Assembly (NCBI GenBank): GCA_017525905.1
Contig: JAFXSD010000002.1
Location: forward strand, 1 to 54,228
Length of the DNA stretch: 54,228 nucleotides
DNA from: Elusimicrobiota bacterium
GTDB taxonomy: Bacteria > Elusimicrobiota > Endomicrobiia > Endomicrobiales > Endomicrobiaceae
Direction: 5' to 3'
The notes under the pieces are model-generated. The model ran no database searches. It saw only the letters and a list, made by a program, of their open reading frames with translations, and had not been told where the DNA came from. Every line of letters begins with the position of its first letter. The first letter of the stretch is position 1. Both the position numbers and the translations under genes were made by a program. Shown one piece after another: positions 43,489 to 51,936 of the stretch.

Positions 43489-44637
43489 ATGAAAAAGTCA
43501 GTTGTTTTGTCGTTGTAGTTGTTGTTTTTATGTTTAGTTATGTTTGGTTGTGCGAAAGATCAAACTGTTGCAACAGTAAACGGTGTTGAATTATCAGCTG
43601 CGGATTTTAACAGAAATTTGGAAAGTTCCGTTAATCTTGTTAAAAGACAAAATCCTCAATTTTTGCAACAACCTTTTGCAAATGATATTTTAGGGAAACA
43701 AGTTCTTAACGATATGGTTGTCAGAGAATTGTTTATACAACAAGCTAAAAAGTCAAAAATAGAAGCTACAAAAGAAGAAATAGACAGTGTTATCACAAGA
43801 ATAAAGAACCAATTTAAAGTTAATTCCGACGGTAAAGAATTAACGCCGAAAGAACAGGAAAAAGCTTTCCAAAAAGCAACAAAAGGTACAAATTTAGAAG
43901 CTAATGTAGCTAACGACATTATAGCGGAAAAATACAGAAAAGCTCTTATTTCAACAAATTTAAAACCGGTAAATAAAGAAGATGTTAAAACTTTCTTCGA
44001 AAATGTATCTGCAGTTTATAAAAACGACACAAAGAAAATAGAAGAACTTAAAAAGCAAGGAAGATATGAAGAATCCGAAGCTGTAGCAAAACAGTTGGAT
44101 GCGGCACTTGCTCCTAAAGCACAATTCGATTTAATATTGGTATATGCCGATAAAAAGATGGGTGATACGGAATTTGCTCAGAGAAAAAATATAGCTGATG
44201 CAATAAAAAAAGAAATCAATGACGGAGCAAACTTTGCAGAAGTTGCACAGAAATATGCTCAACAGGAAGGTTCAAAAATTTATTTTTCAAAAATGAATGT
44301 TTTTGAAGGTATGCAACCTGTAGAATTAACATCAAAAGCTTTTAAACTTGATAAAGGTGAAGTAAGTGATATTTTTGAAATATTTACCGACAGTGACAGA
44401 CCCGGAGCAGCTCAGGGATTTTTTATTATGAATGTTGTTGAAAAAGCTCCTGCACAAAAATTTGCTTTTGAAACATTTGAAAAACAACTTGAAGATTATA
44501 TAAATTCAAAAAGAGCTGAAAGTATTATCAAACAAGCAGCTCAATCATTGATAAAAGATGCAGATGTAAAAATTATTAAAACTTTTGAAATGGATAAAAA
44601 AGCTGAACAGTATTCAAAAAAAGAAGCAGCCAAATAA
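43489..44637 (+). CDS. SurA/PpiC-type lipoprotein with in-frame amber codon in its signal peptide
   Basis: This looks like a periplasmic chaperone or peptidyl-prolyl isomerase. An AAGGAG site points to the ATG at 43489, which reads MKKSVVLSL, then TAG (43516-43518), then LLFLCLVMFGCAKD. Reading through gives a perfect lipoprotein signal ending at a lipobox Cys. The mature part has a SurA-N-like helical domain (TVNGVELSAADFNRNLESS ... NDMVVRELFIQQAKK), a long charged helix and a PPIase-like part (~210-330). Without readthrough, the open part begins at TTG 43519 and has no ribosome site or basic signal start. A single base change (TTG to TAG) explains the break. TAG is used as a normal stop by neighbouring genes. 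Confidence 0.75.
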
Positions 44638-44668
44638 TCGGTTAAGTTTATAATTTTATAATAAAAAA

Positions 44669-44703
44669 CACCCGAACCTTTTAACGGTTCGGGTTGTTTT
44701 TTT
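44669..44703. terminator. Bidirectional intrinsic terminator
   Basis: The hairpin stem CCCGAACC (44671-44678) pairs with GGTTCGGG (44686-44693) around a 7-base loop. Seven T follow on the plus strand (44697-44703), and six A precede it (44663-44668), giving a T run on the minus strand. It serves the PpiC-type gene and the His-rich gene, which converge here. Confidence 0.9.
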
Positions 44704-44721
44704 GTCAAAGAACAAATTTAT

Positions 44722-45084
44722 TTAGTTGCTTGCTGCAGCTGCCAATATAGCCAAACAAAGGCCTGTTCCTAAAACTGCTGCGGCAATATCGTTACCGCTG
44801 TTGTAGTTTGAATAATAAACAACTTTTTGAGGTTTTGGATGATGGTGGTGATGACGATGATGTCTATGATGATCTTTTTCATAAACTTTTACCACTTTTA
44901 CTTCTTTTTTATGAACTTTCTTGCTTTTGGGCGGTTGTGCTTTATGTCCTTTATTATTTACTTTTTGTACTACCTTTACTTTACCGTCATGTTTAATTTT
45001 AGCACCGCCGCTTGCCGCAAAGCTTGAAGTTGTAAGTCCGAACATTAACATTAAACTTAATAAAATTTTTGTAAGTTTTCTCAT
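44722..45084 (-). CDS. His-rich secreted protein
   Basis: Start: the ATG at 45084, with AAGGGGG 7 bases upstream, gives 120 residues; a longer frame from 45123 has no site. The signal peptide (~1-23, TSSFAASGG) is clear. The mature part is strongly basic (KIKHDGKVKVVQKV, KKVHKKEVKVVKV), then has a His block (HHRHHRHHHHHPKP), a Tyr/Asn-rich segment, and a hydrophobic Ala/Gly-rich end (IAAAVLGTGLCLAILAAAASN) that may insert in a membrane. The His block could bind Ni, Zn or Cu. I recognise no family. It stands alone between two terminators' worth of spacing. Confidence 0.65.
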   Translation of the reverse strand: MRKLTKILLSLMLMFGLTTSSFAASGGAKIKHDGKVKVVQKVNNKGHKAQPPKSKKVHKKEVKVVKVYEKDHHRHHRHHHHHPKPQKVVYYSNYNSGNDIAAAVLGTGLCLAILAAAASN

Positions 45085-45095
45085 TTTGGTCCCCC

Positions 45096-45121
45096 TTTTG
45101 CTACACTTTTTTTTGCTACAC
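45096..45121. repeat. 11-bp direct repeat before the His-rich gene
   Basis: TTTTGCTACAC occurs at 45096-45106 and 45111-45121 (period 15), just upstream of the ribosome site of the His-rich gene. It could be a binding site pair or a slippage product. Confidence 0.4.
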
Positions 45122-45162
45122 AATTAAGACATGCATCAAATAAAAAAAGTTACAGTATCTTT

Positions 45163-45630
45163 TTAAAGTGTTAAGGGAGCAAGAGTATAAGTTATTGCTT
45201 TTGATAAATCGGCAAGTGTTGTTTCTATCTGATAACCGATCTTTCCCGCACTGAAAATTATTATAGGATGATTTTGTGCGGAAATATCTATTACCGTCGT
45301 AAAAAACTTTTTCATTCCTAAAGGAGAGCATCCCCCGTGCACATATCCGGTTAAATTAAACAAATCTTTTTGTTTAAGCATTTCAACGGATTTTTCACCT
45401 ACCGCCGAAGCCGCTTTTTTCAAATCAAGTTCTTCCGCCACGGGAACCAAAAAAACATAATGATTTTTGGATTTTGCAACGGTTACGAGTGTTTTAAACA
45501 CATATTCCGGATTTTGATTTAATGTTTGTGCAACTTCAATTCCGCTTATTGCTTTTGAACTGTCATAAGAATAAGTTTTATACTTAACATTATTTTTGTC
45601 TAAAATTCTCATTGCATTGGTTTTTATCAT
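45163..45630 (-). CDS. ybaK: YbaK/EbsC-type Cys-tRNA(Pro) deacylase
   Basis: This trans-editing enzyme hydrolyses mischarged Cys-tRNA(Pro). The 155-residue protein has the family core: YVFKTLVTV, YVFLVPVAEELDLKKAA, VGEKSVEML, and LTGYVHGGCSPLGMKK (GxxxPxG-type loop), followed by the TVIDIS strand. The ATG at 45630 lies only 6 bases after a perfect -10, so its mRNA is probably leaderless. Gene symbol by family; the substrate could also be another aminoacyl-tRNA of the YbaK group. Confidence 0.9.
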   Translation of the reverse strand: MIKTNAMRILDKNNVKYKTYSYDSSKAISGIEVAQTLNQNPEYVFKTLVTVAKSKNHYVFLVPVAEELDLKKAASAVGEKSVEMLKQKDLFNLTGYVHGGCSPLGMKKFFTTVIDISAQNHPIIIFSAGKIGYQIETTLADLSKAITYTLAPLTL

Positions 45631-45636
45631 ATCTGT

Positions 45637-45645
45637 ATTATAACA
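45637..45645 (-). promoter_or_regulatory. Extended -10 giving a leaderless ybaK mRNA
   Basis: The minus strand reads TGTTATAAT (45645-45637), a perfect extended -10. The normal distance to the transcription start would place +1 at or next to the A of the ybaK ATG (45630). Confidence 0.55.
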
Positions 45646-45650
45646 TAATC

Positions 45651-45696
45651 AAAATAAAAAAACAGGCATTGTTTCTTATAAAAACAATACCTGTTT
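45651..45696 (-). terminator. Intrinsic terminator of the ribosomal-protein operon
   Basis: On the minus strand AAACAGG-x-ATTGTTT (45696-45682) pairs with AAACAAT-x-CCTGTTT (45674-45660) around a 7-base loop, with one mismatch. TTTTTATTT (45660-45652) follows. It lies 20 bases after the rplQ stop. Confidence 0.85.
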
Positions 45697-45716
45697 ATAT
45701 GCTTTACGATTAAAAA

Positions 45717-46070
45717 CTATATAACCAATTTAACGATTGCCATTTCTGCGGCATCGCCTCTTCTTACACCTAACTTAAATATTTGAGTATATCCGCCGTT
45801 TCTTTCTTTGTATCTTGGAACTAAAACTTCAAATACTTTTTTAACAACTTCTTTATCCGTTATTTCGGAATGTAAAGCTTTCTTGGCATTTAAATCTGCT
45901 GCTTTTGCTTTTGTTATAAGCTTTTCAGCATATCTTACAACTTCTTTTGCTCTCGGAACGGTTGTTGTAACTTTTTCGTGCAAGAACAAAGATGTTGTCA
46001 TATTTCTCATCATAGCTCTTTTATGTGATGGTGTAACTGCTAATTTTCTTGTGTTATGATTTTTTATCAT
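45717..46070 (-). CDS. rplQ: 50S ribosomal protein L17
   Basis: A 117-residue large-subunit protein. The N-terminus RKLAVTPSHKRAMMRNM, with TSLFLHEKVTTTVPRAKEVVRYAEKLI, and the end YTQIFKLGVRRGDAAEMAIVKLV are diagnostic of L17. It shares one base with the rpoA stop region and is the last gene of the operon, followed by the terminator. Confidence 0.98.
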   Translation of the reverse strand: MIKNHNTRKLAVTPSHKRAMMRNMTTSLFLHEKVTTTVPRAKEVVRYAEKLITKAKAADLNAKKALHSEITDKEVVKKVFEVLVPRYKERNGGYTQIFKLGVRRGDAAEMAIVKLVI

Positions 46071-47038
46071 TATAATTGCTCCTTCAAAGACAAGCCGATT
46101 GCTGCTAACTTTTCTTTAATTTCTTTTAATGAAGTTTTACCGAATTTATCAAACTCCATCAAATCAACTTCAGAATAAGAAATAAGCTGTCCTATTGTTT
46201 CTATTTCTGCATTTTTCAAACTGTTTGAAGCTCTTGTTGTTAAATCCAATATACTTATCGGTTGAGCTTTTAATTCTTCTGTTTTATTTTCTTGTTTAGC
46301 TTGTTCGGCAACTGCTGCATCTTGCTGTTCTTCATCTGCAACCGTAGCTTCACCGGTAAAAATAGTAAGAGTGTTTCTTAAAATTTTTGCTGATTCTATT
46401 AAAGCATCCTGAGGTGAAATTGAACCGTCGGTCCATATTTCCATAACGAGTCTGTCATAATTCAAATCTTGACCTACTCTGGTATTTTCAACCTGATAAT
46501 TTACTTTTGTTATAGGTGAAAATAAAGCATCCATAACAATTGTATTTGCTGCATATTTATGTTCTTTTATAGATTCCGCTCTGACATATCCTCTGCCTTT
46601 TGAAACTTCCATTTCCATTTCCAAAGTTGTTCCTGCATCGATATTTGCGATTTCCTGTTCCGGATTCATAATTTCTACGGAAGCATTTTTTTCGATATCC
46701 GCTGCAGTAACCTGACCGCCTTTATTTACTTTTAAATAAATTTTTTCAGGACCGTCGGAATTTAATTTTACTCTTATTTTCTTAAGGTTAAGAACTATTT
46801 GTAATGCATCTTCTCTAACACCTTTAAGAACCGCATACTCATGGTCTGCACCTTTTATGGTAACGGATGTTATAGCTGCACCTTCAATACTTGAAAGCAA
46901 TATTCTTCTTAAAGAGTTACCGATTGTATTACCGTAACCTCTGTCAAAAGGTTGTGCAATAAATCTTCCAAATGTTTTTGTAGCTGTTTTTTCTTCCAAC
47001 TGTAATTTCTTTAATTTTTCTAAATCTGGCATTTTCAT
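46070..47038 (-). CDS. rpoA: RNA polymerase alpha subunit
   Basis: The 322-residue alpha subunit nucleates RNA polymerase assembly. The N-terminal domain has GRFIAQPFDRGYGNTIGNSLRRILLSSIEGAA, TSVTIKGADHEY and NYDRLVMEIWTDGSI. An acidic Gln/Glu linker (~230-255) follows. The C-terminal domain (LDLTTRASNSLKNAEIETIG ... FGKTSLKEIKEKL) contains the helix-hairpin-helix that contacts UP elements. The start at 47038 follows GGAG; another ATG 6 bases later is possible. Confidence 0.98.
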   Translation of the reverse strand: MKMPDLEKLKKLQLEEKTATKTFGRFIAQPFDRGYGNTIGNSLRRILLSSIEGAAITSVTIKGADHEYAVLKGVREDALQIVLNLKKIRVKLNSDGPEKIYLKVNKGGQVTAADIEKNASVEIMNPEQEIANIDAGTTLEMEMEVSKGRGYVRAESIKEHKYAANTIVMDALFSPITKVNYQVENTRVGQDLNYDRLVMEIWTDGSISPQDALIESAKILRNTLTIFTGEATVADEEQQDAAVAEQAKQENKTEELKAQPISILDLTTRASNSLKNAEIETIGQLISYSEVDLMEFDKFGKTSLKEIKEKLAAIGLSLKEQL

Positions 47039-47083
47039 GCTATATTACTCCATTTTAACCCACTTTTTTCAAGCGGTTATTTT

Positions 47084-47707
47084 TTATTTTGAATAGAATT
47101 CAACAATCAACTGACCATTTATAGGATGAGAAAAATCTTCCTTTAAAGGTTCGTTAACAACTTTTCCTTCAATAGCATTTTTATCAAATGTTAACCAACT
47201 TGGAACTGCTACCGGATTTTCCATAAGTTTCTTTAAATTAACATTATCTTTATAACTTGCTTTAACCGTTATAACATCATCTTTCTTAACTTGGTATCTT
47301 GGAACATCGATTTTCTTTCCGTTAACACAAATTAAACCGTGCATAACCATTTGTCTTGCATTCTTTCTTGAATAAGAAAGACCTAATTTATAAACAACAT
47401 TATCAAGTCTCATTTCAAGAAGTTTCAACAATGTATCACTTGTAAGTCCCGGCATTTTTTCGGCAACAACGAAATATCTCTTAAATTGTTGCTCGGTTAA
47501 ACCGAATACTCTTCTTGCTTTTTGTTTTTCTCTCAAATGTTTTCCGTAATCAGATATTTTACCTTTCTTTGCTCCGTGTTGTCCCGGTGCATTTTTACCT
47601 CTTTTTCTGTCCAATGCACATTTCGTAGAGCATCTTTCACCTTTTAAAAATAATTTTTCTCTTTCTGCCCTGCATTGTTTGCAGGCTGAACCAATATAAC
47701 GAGCCAT
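47084..47707 (-). CDS. rpsD: 30S ribosomal protein S4
   Basis: The 207-residue primary-assembly protein starts ARYIGSACKQCRAEREKLFLKG and keeps four Cys near the N-terminus (CKQC ... CSTKC), the zinc-binding form of S4. The S4 RNA-binding core follows (LLEMRLDNVVYKLGLSYSRKNARQMVMHGLICVNGK). In many bacteria S4 represses its own operon. No pseudoknot could be recognised by eye. Confidence 0.98.
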   Translation of the reverse strand: MARYIGSACKQCRAEREKLFLKGERCSTKCALDRKRGKNAPGQHGAKKGKISDYGKHLREKQKARRVFGLTEQQFKRYFVVAEKMPGLTSDTLLKLLEMRLDNVVYKLGLSYSRKNARQMVMHGLICVNGKKIDVPRYQVKKDDVITVKASYKDNVNLKKLMENPVAVPSWLTFDKNAIEGKVVNEPLKEDFSHPINGQLIVEFYSK

Positions 47708-47755
47708 CTATTAAAATCCTCCGAATAATTTTTACCTTTTATATTTACAAAACTA

Positions 47756-48148
47756 CTATACTCTTCTTGGTTTTGGAGGTCTGCACCCGTCGTGAGGAAC
47801 AGGTGTAACATCCTTAATTGCCGATATCATAAGACCCGAAGATTGAAGTCCTCTGATTGCAGTTTCTCTTCCCGGCCCAGGACCGTTAACAAAAACTGAA
47901 ACTTGTTTTACTCCGCAATCCATTGCTTTTTTACCTACTGCAGCCGCAGTCATTTGAGCCGCAAACGGAGTTCCTTTTTTTGCACCTTTAAAACCTGAAC
48001 CGCCTGCTGATGCCCAAACTATTGTATTTCCTTTATCATCGGTAATACTAACGATGGTATTGTTAAATGTTGACTGAATATATGCTCTTGCCATTCCACC
48101 GGCAAATTTTATTTTTCTTTTTGATGAGCTAACTTTCTTTTCTGCCAT
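47756..48148 (-). CDS. rpsK: 30S ribosomal protein S11
   Basis: This 130-residue protein contains the S11 core [41 protein letters not shown] and the conserved end [18 protein letters not shown]. It forms part of the platform of the small subunit and sits in the standard rpsM-rpsK-rpsD-rpoA order. Confidence 0.98.
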   Translation of the reverse strand: MAEKKVSSSKRKIKFAGGMARAYIQSTFNNTIVSITDDKGNTIVWASAGGSGFKGAKKGTPFAAQMTAAAVGKKAMDCGVKQVSVFVNGPGPGRETAIRGLQSSGLMISAIKDVTPVPHDGCRPPKPRRV

Positions 48149-48185
48149 TATCTTTAAGCCTCCAACTTATATTTGACACTATTTT

Positions 48186-48584
48186 TTATTTTTTTGCACC
48201 TTTAGCTTGTGCTGCTTTTCCTGCACCTGCACCTACAGTCTTTCTCTTTCCTCTTCTTGTTCTTGCATTTGTTTTACTTCTTTGTCCTCTAACAGGAAGA
48301 TTTCTTTTATGTCTTGAACCTCTGTAACTTCCGATATCTATCAATCTCTTAATATTAGCTTGAATTTCTCTTCTCAAATCACCTTCAACTTTATATTCTT
48401 TTGTTATAAGGTTGTTGATTTGGCTGACTTCAGCTTCTGTAAGATCTTTTACTCTTTTTGCAGGATCAAGATTTAATTCTTTGATAATCGCATCTGAAAA
48501 AACAGGTCCGATACCATAAATATATCTCAATGCTATATCTAATCTTTTGTTTTTTGGTAAATCTACACCGGCAACTCTTGCCAT
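48186..48584 (-). CDS. rpsM: 30S ribosomal protein S13
   Basis: This 132-residue protein starts [25 protein letters not shown] and has [30 protein letters not shown]. The Ala/Gly/Lys tail after that ([16 protein letters not shown]) is longer than in E. coli. S13 contacts the P-site tRNA and the B1 intersubunit bridge. Confidence 0.98.
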   Translation of the reverse strand: MARVAGVDLPKNKRLDIALRYIYGIGPVFSDAIIKELNLDPAKRVKDLTEAEVSQINNLITKEYKVEGDLRREIQANIKRLIDIGSYRGSRHKRNLPVRGQRSKTNARTRRGKRKTVGAGAGKAAQAKGAKK

Positions 48585-48645
48585 TTGCTCCTCCGCTAAA
48601 AATGTTTATTTTATATTATTTGACTTTTTAATTCAACAATTGAAA

Positions 48646-48759
48646 TTATCCCTGTCTTTGTTTATGTCTGGGATCTTCACAAACTACTCTTACAACACCT
48701 TTTCTTTTAATAACCTTACACTTTTGGCATATAGGTTTTACTGATGCTCTAACTTTCAT
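48646..48759 (-). CDS. rpmJ: 50S ribosomal protein L36
   Basis: This 37-residue gene lies between infA and rpsM. It reads [18 protein letters not shown] and ends [12 protein letters not shown]. The Cys-Cys-Cys-His zinc ligands (C11, C14, C27, H32) are all present, so it is the zinc-binding (C+) form. Normal length. Confidence 0.97.
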   Translation of the reverse strand: MKVRASVKPICQKCKVIKRKGVVRVVCEDPRHKQRQG

Positions 48760-48769
48760 TCTTATACTC

Positions 48770-48988
48770 CTATTTATCTCTATATGTGATCCTTCCTCTT
48801 GTTAAATCATAAGGAGAAAGTTCAACTTTTACTTTGTCACCCGGCAAAATTTTTATATAGTGCATTCTCATTTTGCCACAAATATGTGCCAAAATTACAT
48901 GTCCGCCCTCTATTTCCACTTTAAACATTGCATTCGGCAACGATTCAAGTATTTTACCGGAAACTTCAATTTTTTCTTCTTTTGCCAT
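48770..48988 (-). CDS. infA: Translation initiation factor IF-1
   Basis: This 72-residue S1-fold protein begins [52 protein letters not shown] and ends [15 protein letters not shown], all typical. AAGG precedes the ATG. A hairpin plus T run lies between its own promoter and the gene. Confidence 0.98.
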   Translation of the reverse strand: MAKEEKIEVSGKILESLPNAMFKVEIEGGHVILAHICGKMRMHYIKILPGDKVKVELSPYDLTRGRITYRDK

Positions 48989-49012
48989 TTTGCCTTCTCA
49001 ACCAAACATAAT

Positions 49013-49045
49013 AAAAAAATCAATGCAAAAGATACTCTTTTGCAT
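49013..49045 (-). terminator. Hairpin with T run in the infA leader (terminator or attenuator)
   Basis: On the minus strand ATGCAAAAG (49045-49037), a 5-base loop and CTTTTGCAT (49031-49023) form a perfect 9-bp stem, followed by TGA and seven T (49019-49013). It lies downstream of a promoter at 49058-49085 and 24 bases before the infA ATG. It could end the upstream map transcript or attenuate the infA transcript. Confidence 0.65.
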
Positions 49046-49057
49046 AATAATTTTGTT

Positions 49058-49085
49058 ATTATACAAAAAAAATAAATTTTTGCAA
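49058..49085 (-). promoter_or_regulatory. Internal promoter upstream of infA
   Basis: On the minus strand a -35 TTGCAA (49085-49080), a 16-base spacer and a perfect -10 TATAAT (49063-49058) are present. The transcript would begin near 49051, only about 6 bases before the hairpin. Confidence 0.55.
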
Positions 49086-49110
49086 ACTTTTTTTAACAAA
49101 CCATTTTCTA

Positions 49111-49869
49111 TTATAGTTTAGTTAAAATTTCACAACCTTGTTCATTTACTGCAACAGTATGTTCAAAATGAGCACACATACTGCCGTCTCTTGTTACTAC
49201 GGTCCAATTGTTGGACAATACATCAACTTTATATGTTCCAACATTAACCATCGGCTCTATAGCAAAAACCATACCCGGTAAAAGTCTCGGACCTGTTCCT
49301 GGTTTTCCGTAGTTAGGAACACTCGGATCTTCATGCAGATGTCTGCCGACTCCGTGACCGCAATAATCACGAACTATTGAAAATCCAAACGGTTCAACAT
49401 AACTTTGGACTGCGTAAGAAACATCTCCTACTCTGTTACCCGGTTTGACTTGTTCTATAGCCTTATATAATGAGTCTTCGGTAACTTGTAAAAGTTTCTG
49501 TGTTTGTTCATCTATTTTACCTACGGGATATGTATAAGCCGCATCTGAATAATATCCCTGATAGATACAACCGACATCTACAGTTACTATATCACCTGAA
49601 GAAAGTTCACGAGAGTCATTCGGTATCCCGTGAACAAGCTCATCATTAACAGAAACACATGCCGATCCGGGAAAACCACCGTATCCCAAAAAAGCAGGTT
49701 TCATTTTAAAAGAACTTATCATTCTGTATACTTCAACATCAATATCTTTTGTAGACATTCCCGGCTTTATAAAAGTTTTTAAGCTTTCTAAAATTTTTGC
49801 AGTTGCTTTACAAGCAACTCTCATTTTTTCCAATTCTTCTTTACTTTTTAATTCAATACCGCTGGCCAA
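49111..49869 (-). CDS. map: Methionine aminopeptidase type I
   Basis: This two-metal aminopeptidase removes initiator Met. The 252-residue protein begins at TTG (49869) with AAGGA 5 bases upstream. The metal ligands are seen in VDVGCIYQGYYSDAAYTY (two Asp), CGHGVGRHLHEDP (His), FAIEPMV (Glu) and AHFEHTVAV (Glu). Normal type I length; it starts 10 bases after adk. Confidence 0.97.
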   Translation of the reverse strand: MASGIELKSKEELEKMRVACKATAKILESLKTFIKPGMSTKDIDVEVYRMISSFKMKPAFLGYGGFPGSACVSVNDELVHGIPNDSRELSSGDIVTVDVGCIYQGYYSDAAYTYPVGKIDEQTQKLLQVTEDSLYKAIEQVKPGNRVGDVSYAVQSYVEPFGFSIVRDYCGHGVGRHLHEDPSVPNYGKPGTGPRLLPGMVFAIEPMVNVGTYKVDVLSNNWTVVTRDGSMCAHFEHTVAVNEQGCEILTKL

Positions 49870-49879
49870 GATATCCTTC

Positions 49880-50527
49880 TTATTTCACATTAGTATTAAC
49901 AAATTTTTCAATTTGTTCAAAAACTTTATCCGGAGAAACGGCACCGTCTATTCTTGCAACAACACCGCTCTTATCATAATATTCCGCTAAAGGTTTTGTT
50001 TGTTTTTCGTAAACTTCCAATCTTTCCTTTATCGTATCCGGATTATCATCTTTTCTTTGCACAAGTTTTGCACCGCAAAAATCGCAAATTCCTTCCTGTT
50101 TTGGAGGTTTTAAGTCTATATTAAAACTGCCTCCGCATGAAGGACAAACTCTTCTTCCCGCCAATCTTTTTATAACTTCTTCTTGTGATATATCTATATA
50201 AAAAACTGCTGCTATTTTTCTATTTAATTGTTGTAAAAACTTATCAAGCTCCTGAGCTTGAAATATTGTTCTGGGAAAACCATCCAAAAGAAATCCGTTT
50301 TTACAATCGTCTTTTTGTAATCTTTTTACAACCATATCAACAATTACATTATCGGGAACCAACTGACCGGATGTAAGATATTTTACAAACATAGGATCAT
50401 CTTTTGCTTCTCTTATCATATCACCGGTTGAAAGATGAACAACACCAAATTTACTGCTTATCGTTTTTGCCTGTGTTCCTTTCCCTGCTCCCGGAGGTCC
50501 GAACAAAATAAAATTAAATTGTTTCAT
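49880..50527 (-). CDS. adk: Adenylate kinase (zinc-LID form)
   Basis: The enzyme interconverts AMP, ADP and ATP. The 215-residue protein has the P-loop GPPGAGKGTQ, the AMP-binding HLSTGDMIR, LLDGFPRT, and a LID with four Cys (CPSCGG ... CDFCGA) that would bind zinc. Long form. It lies in the conserved secY-adk-map order. Confidence 0.98.
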   Translation of the reverse strand: MKQFNFILFGPPGAGKGTQAKTISSKFGVVHLSTGDMIREAKDDPMFVKYLTSGQLVPDNVIVDMVVKRLQKDDCKNGFLLDGFPRTIFQAQELDKFLQQLNRKIAAVFYIDISQEEVIKRLAGRRVCPSCGGSFNIDLKPPKQEGICDFCGAKLVQRKDDNPDTIKERLEVYEKQTKPLAEYYDKSGVVARIDGAVSPDKVFEQIEKFVNTNVK

Positions 50528-50539
50528 AAATCCTCTTAA

Positions 50540-50558
50540 AAATTTGTTTTACAAATTT
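50540..50558. repeat. Perfect A+T-rich inverted repeat between secY and adk
   Basis: AAATTTGT, a 3-base loop and ACAAATTT form an 8-bp stem in the 40-base gap. There is no T run long enough to be confident of termination. It may be an mRNA stability or processing element. Confidence 0.4.
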
Positions 50559-50567
50559 CCCGTAATT

Positions 50568-51911
50568 TTATTTTATATTAAACCATCTTCCTTTAATTCT
50601 TCCTTCTTTCATGAAACCTTCATAATGTCTCATTATAAGGTGAGATTCTATCTGACCGATAGTATCCAAAGAAACACCTACAACGATAAGTAAAGATGTT
50701 CCTCCGAAGAAGAAAGGTGCAGACATCATTGTTCTTAAATAATCCGGCAAAACTGCTATACATGCCACGAACAATGCTCCGCCCAATGTAACTCTTTCCA
50801 AAACTTTTTGAATATATGTTGCAGTCGGTTCGCCCGGTCTTATTCCCGGAACAAATCCGCCGGATTTTTTCATATTCTCTGCCAAATCTTTCGGATTGAA
50901 AGAAATCGAGTTATAGAAATAGCAGAAAAATATTACAAGTCCCGCATATATCAAATTATAAATCCAAGAACTTCTGTTAAACCAATCCATTATTGTTTTT
51001 GATACCGGAATTCCCCATACCGTCCAATCCGGAGCAAATTGTGCAATTGTTAAAGGTGCAGACAATATTGATACTGCAAAGATAACGGCTATAACACCGG
51101 ACTGATCAACTTTGATAGGCAAGAAAGATGTTTGACCGCCATACATTCTTCTGCCGACCATTCTTTTTGCATAGTTAATAGGAATTCTTCTCTGTGCTGT
51201 TTCCACCCAAACAACAAGTGTTAAAACAACTAATACCAATGCCAAAAGGAATATTGCCAAAAGCAATGAAAGTTCTTCCATTTGTATAAGCTTTACAACA
51301 CCTAAACATGCGGACGGTAATCTTTCAACGATACCTGCAAAAATGATTAAAGAAATACCGTTACCGATACCTCTTTCAGTTACCTGCTCACCGAGCCACA
51401 TTATAAGAACTGTTCCGGTTACAAGTGTAAATACCGTCATAACCATCCAAGACATTGTCGGATCCAATACTATAGGCATACCGCTGGGTGTAGGCATTCT
51501 CATTATAGCCATTGTAAGACCGAAAGACTGTATTGCACCGAGTATAAGTGTTCCGTATCTTGTAATTTGAGTAAGTTTTTTTCTTCCCTGTTCGCCTTCT
51601 TTTGCCAATCTGTCTAAATAAGGAATAACATGGGCACCCTGCATCAAGCTCATGATAATGGATGCGTTGATGTAAGGCATAATACCCATTGAAAAAACCG
51701 ACATTCTGTTTAATGCTCCACCGGAGAACATATCCAAAAATCCGAGCAACCCGTTACTGTTTGCCTCAAACAAAGATCTTACGGCATCGGCATTAATTCC
51801 CGGAATAGGTACTGCCGCACCTATTCTGTAGGCCACGATTATCGCTAATGTGAACAAAACTTTACTTCTGAGTTGTGGTATTCTAAATATATCTGCAATT
51901 TTATTAAACAT
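50568..51911 (-). CDS. secY: Protein translocase subunit SecY
   Basis: SecY is the channel of the Sec translocon. The 447-residue protein has about ten membrane helices and the standard landmarks FRIPQLRSKVLFTLAIIVAYRIGAAVPIPGI, LGFLDMFSGGALNRMSVFSMGIMPYINASIIM, TERGIGNGISLIIFAGI and RRIPINYAKR. It ends HLIMRHYEGFMKEGRIKGRW. GGGAAT precedes the ATG. Confidence 0.98.
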   Translation of the reverse strand: MFNKIADIFRIPQLRSKVLFTLAIIVAYRIGAAVPIPGINADAVRSLFEANSNGLLGFLDMFSGGALNRMSVFSMGIMPYINASIIMSLMQGAHVIPYLDRLAKEGEQGRKKLTQITRYGTLILGAIQSFGLTMAIMRMPTPSGMPIVLDPTMSWMVMTVFTLVTGTVLIMWLGEQVTERGIGNGISLIIFAGIVERLPSACLGVVKLIQMEELSLLLAIFLLALVLVVLTLVVWVETAQRRIPINYAKRMVGRRMYGGQTSFLPIKVDQSGVIAVIFAVSILSAPLTIAQFAPDWTVWGIPVSKTIMDWFNRSSWIYNLIYAGLVIFFCYFYNSISFNPKDLAENMKKSGGFVPGIRPGEPTATYIQKVLERVTLGGALFVACIAVLPDYLRTMMSAPFFFGGTSLLIVVGVSLDTIGQIESHLIMRHYEGFMKEGRIKGRWFNIK

Positions 51912-51936
51912 AATTATTCCCTATATATAAATTTAA

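Noticed and set aside
43516..43518. Amber codon reassignment (TAG as sense)
   Set aside because: Nearby genes (lolA-like and AsmA-like) end properly at TAG, so a general code change is not supported.
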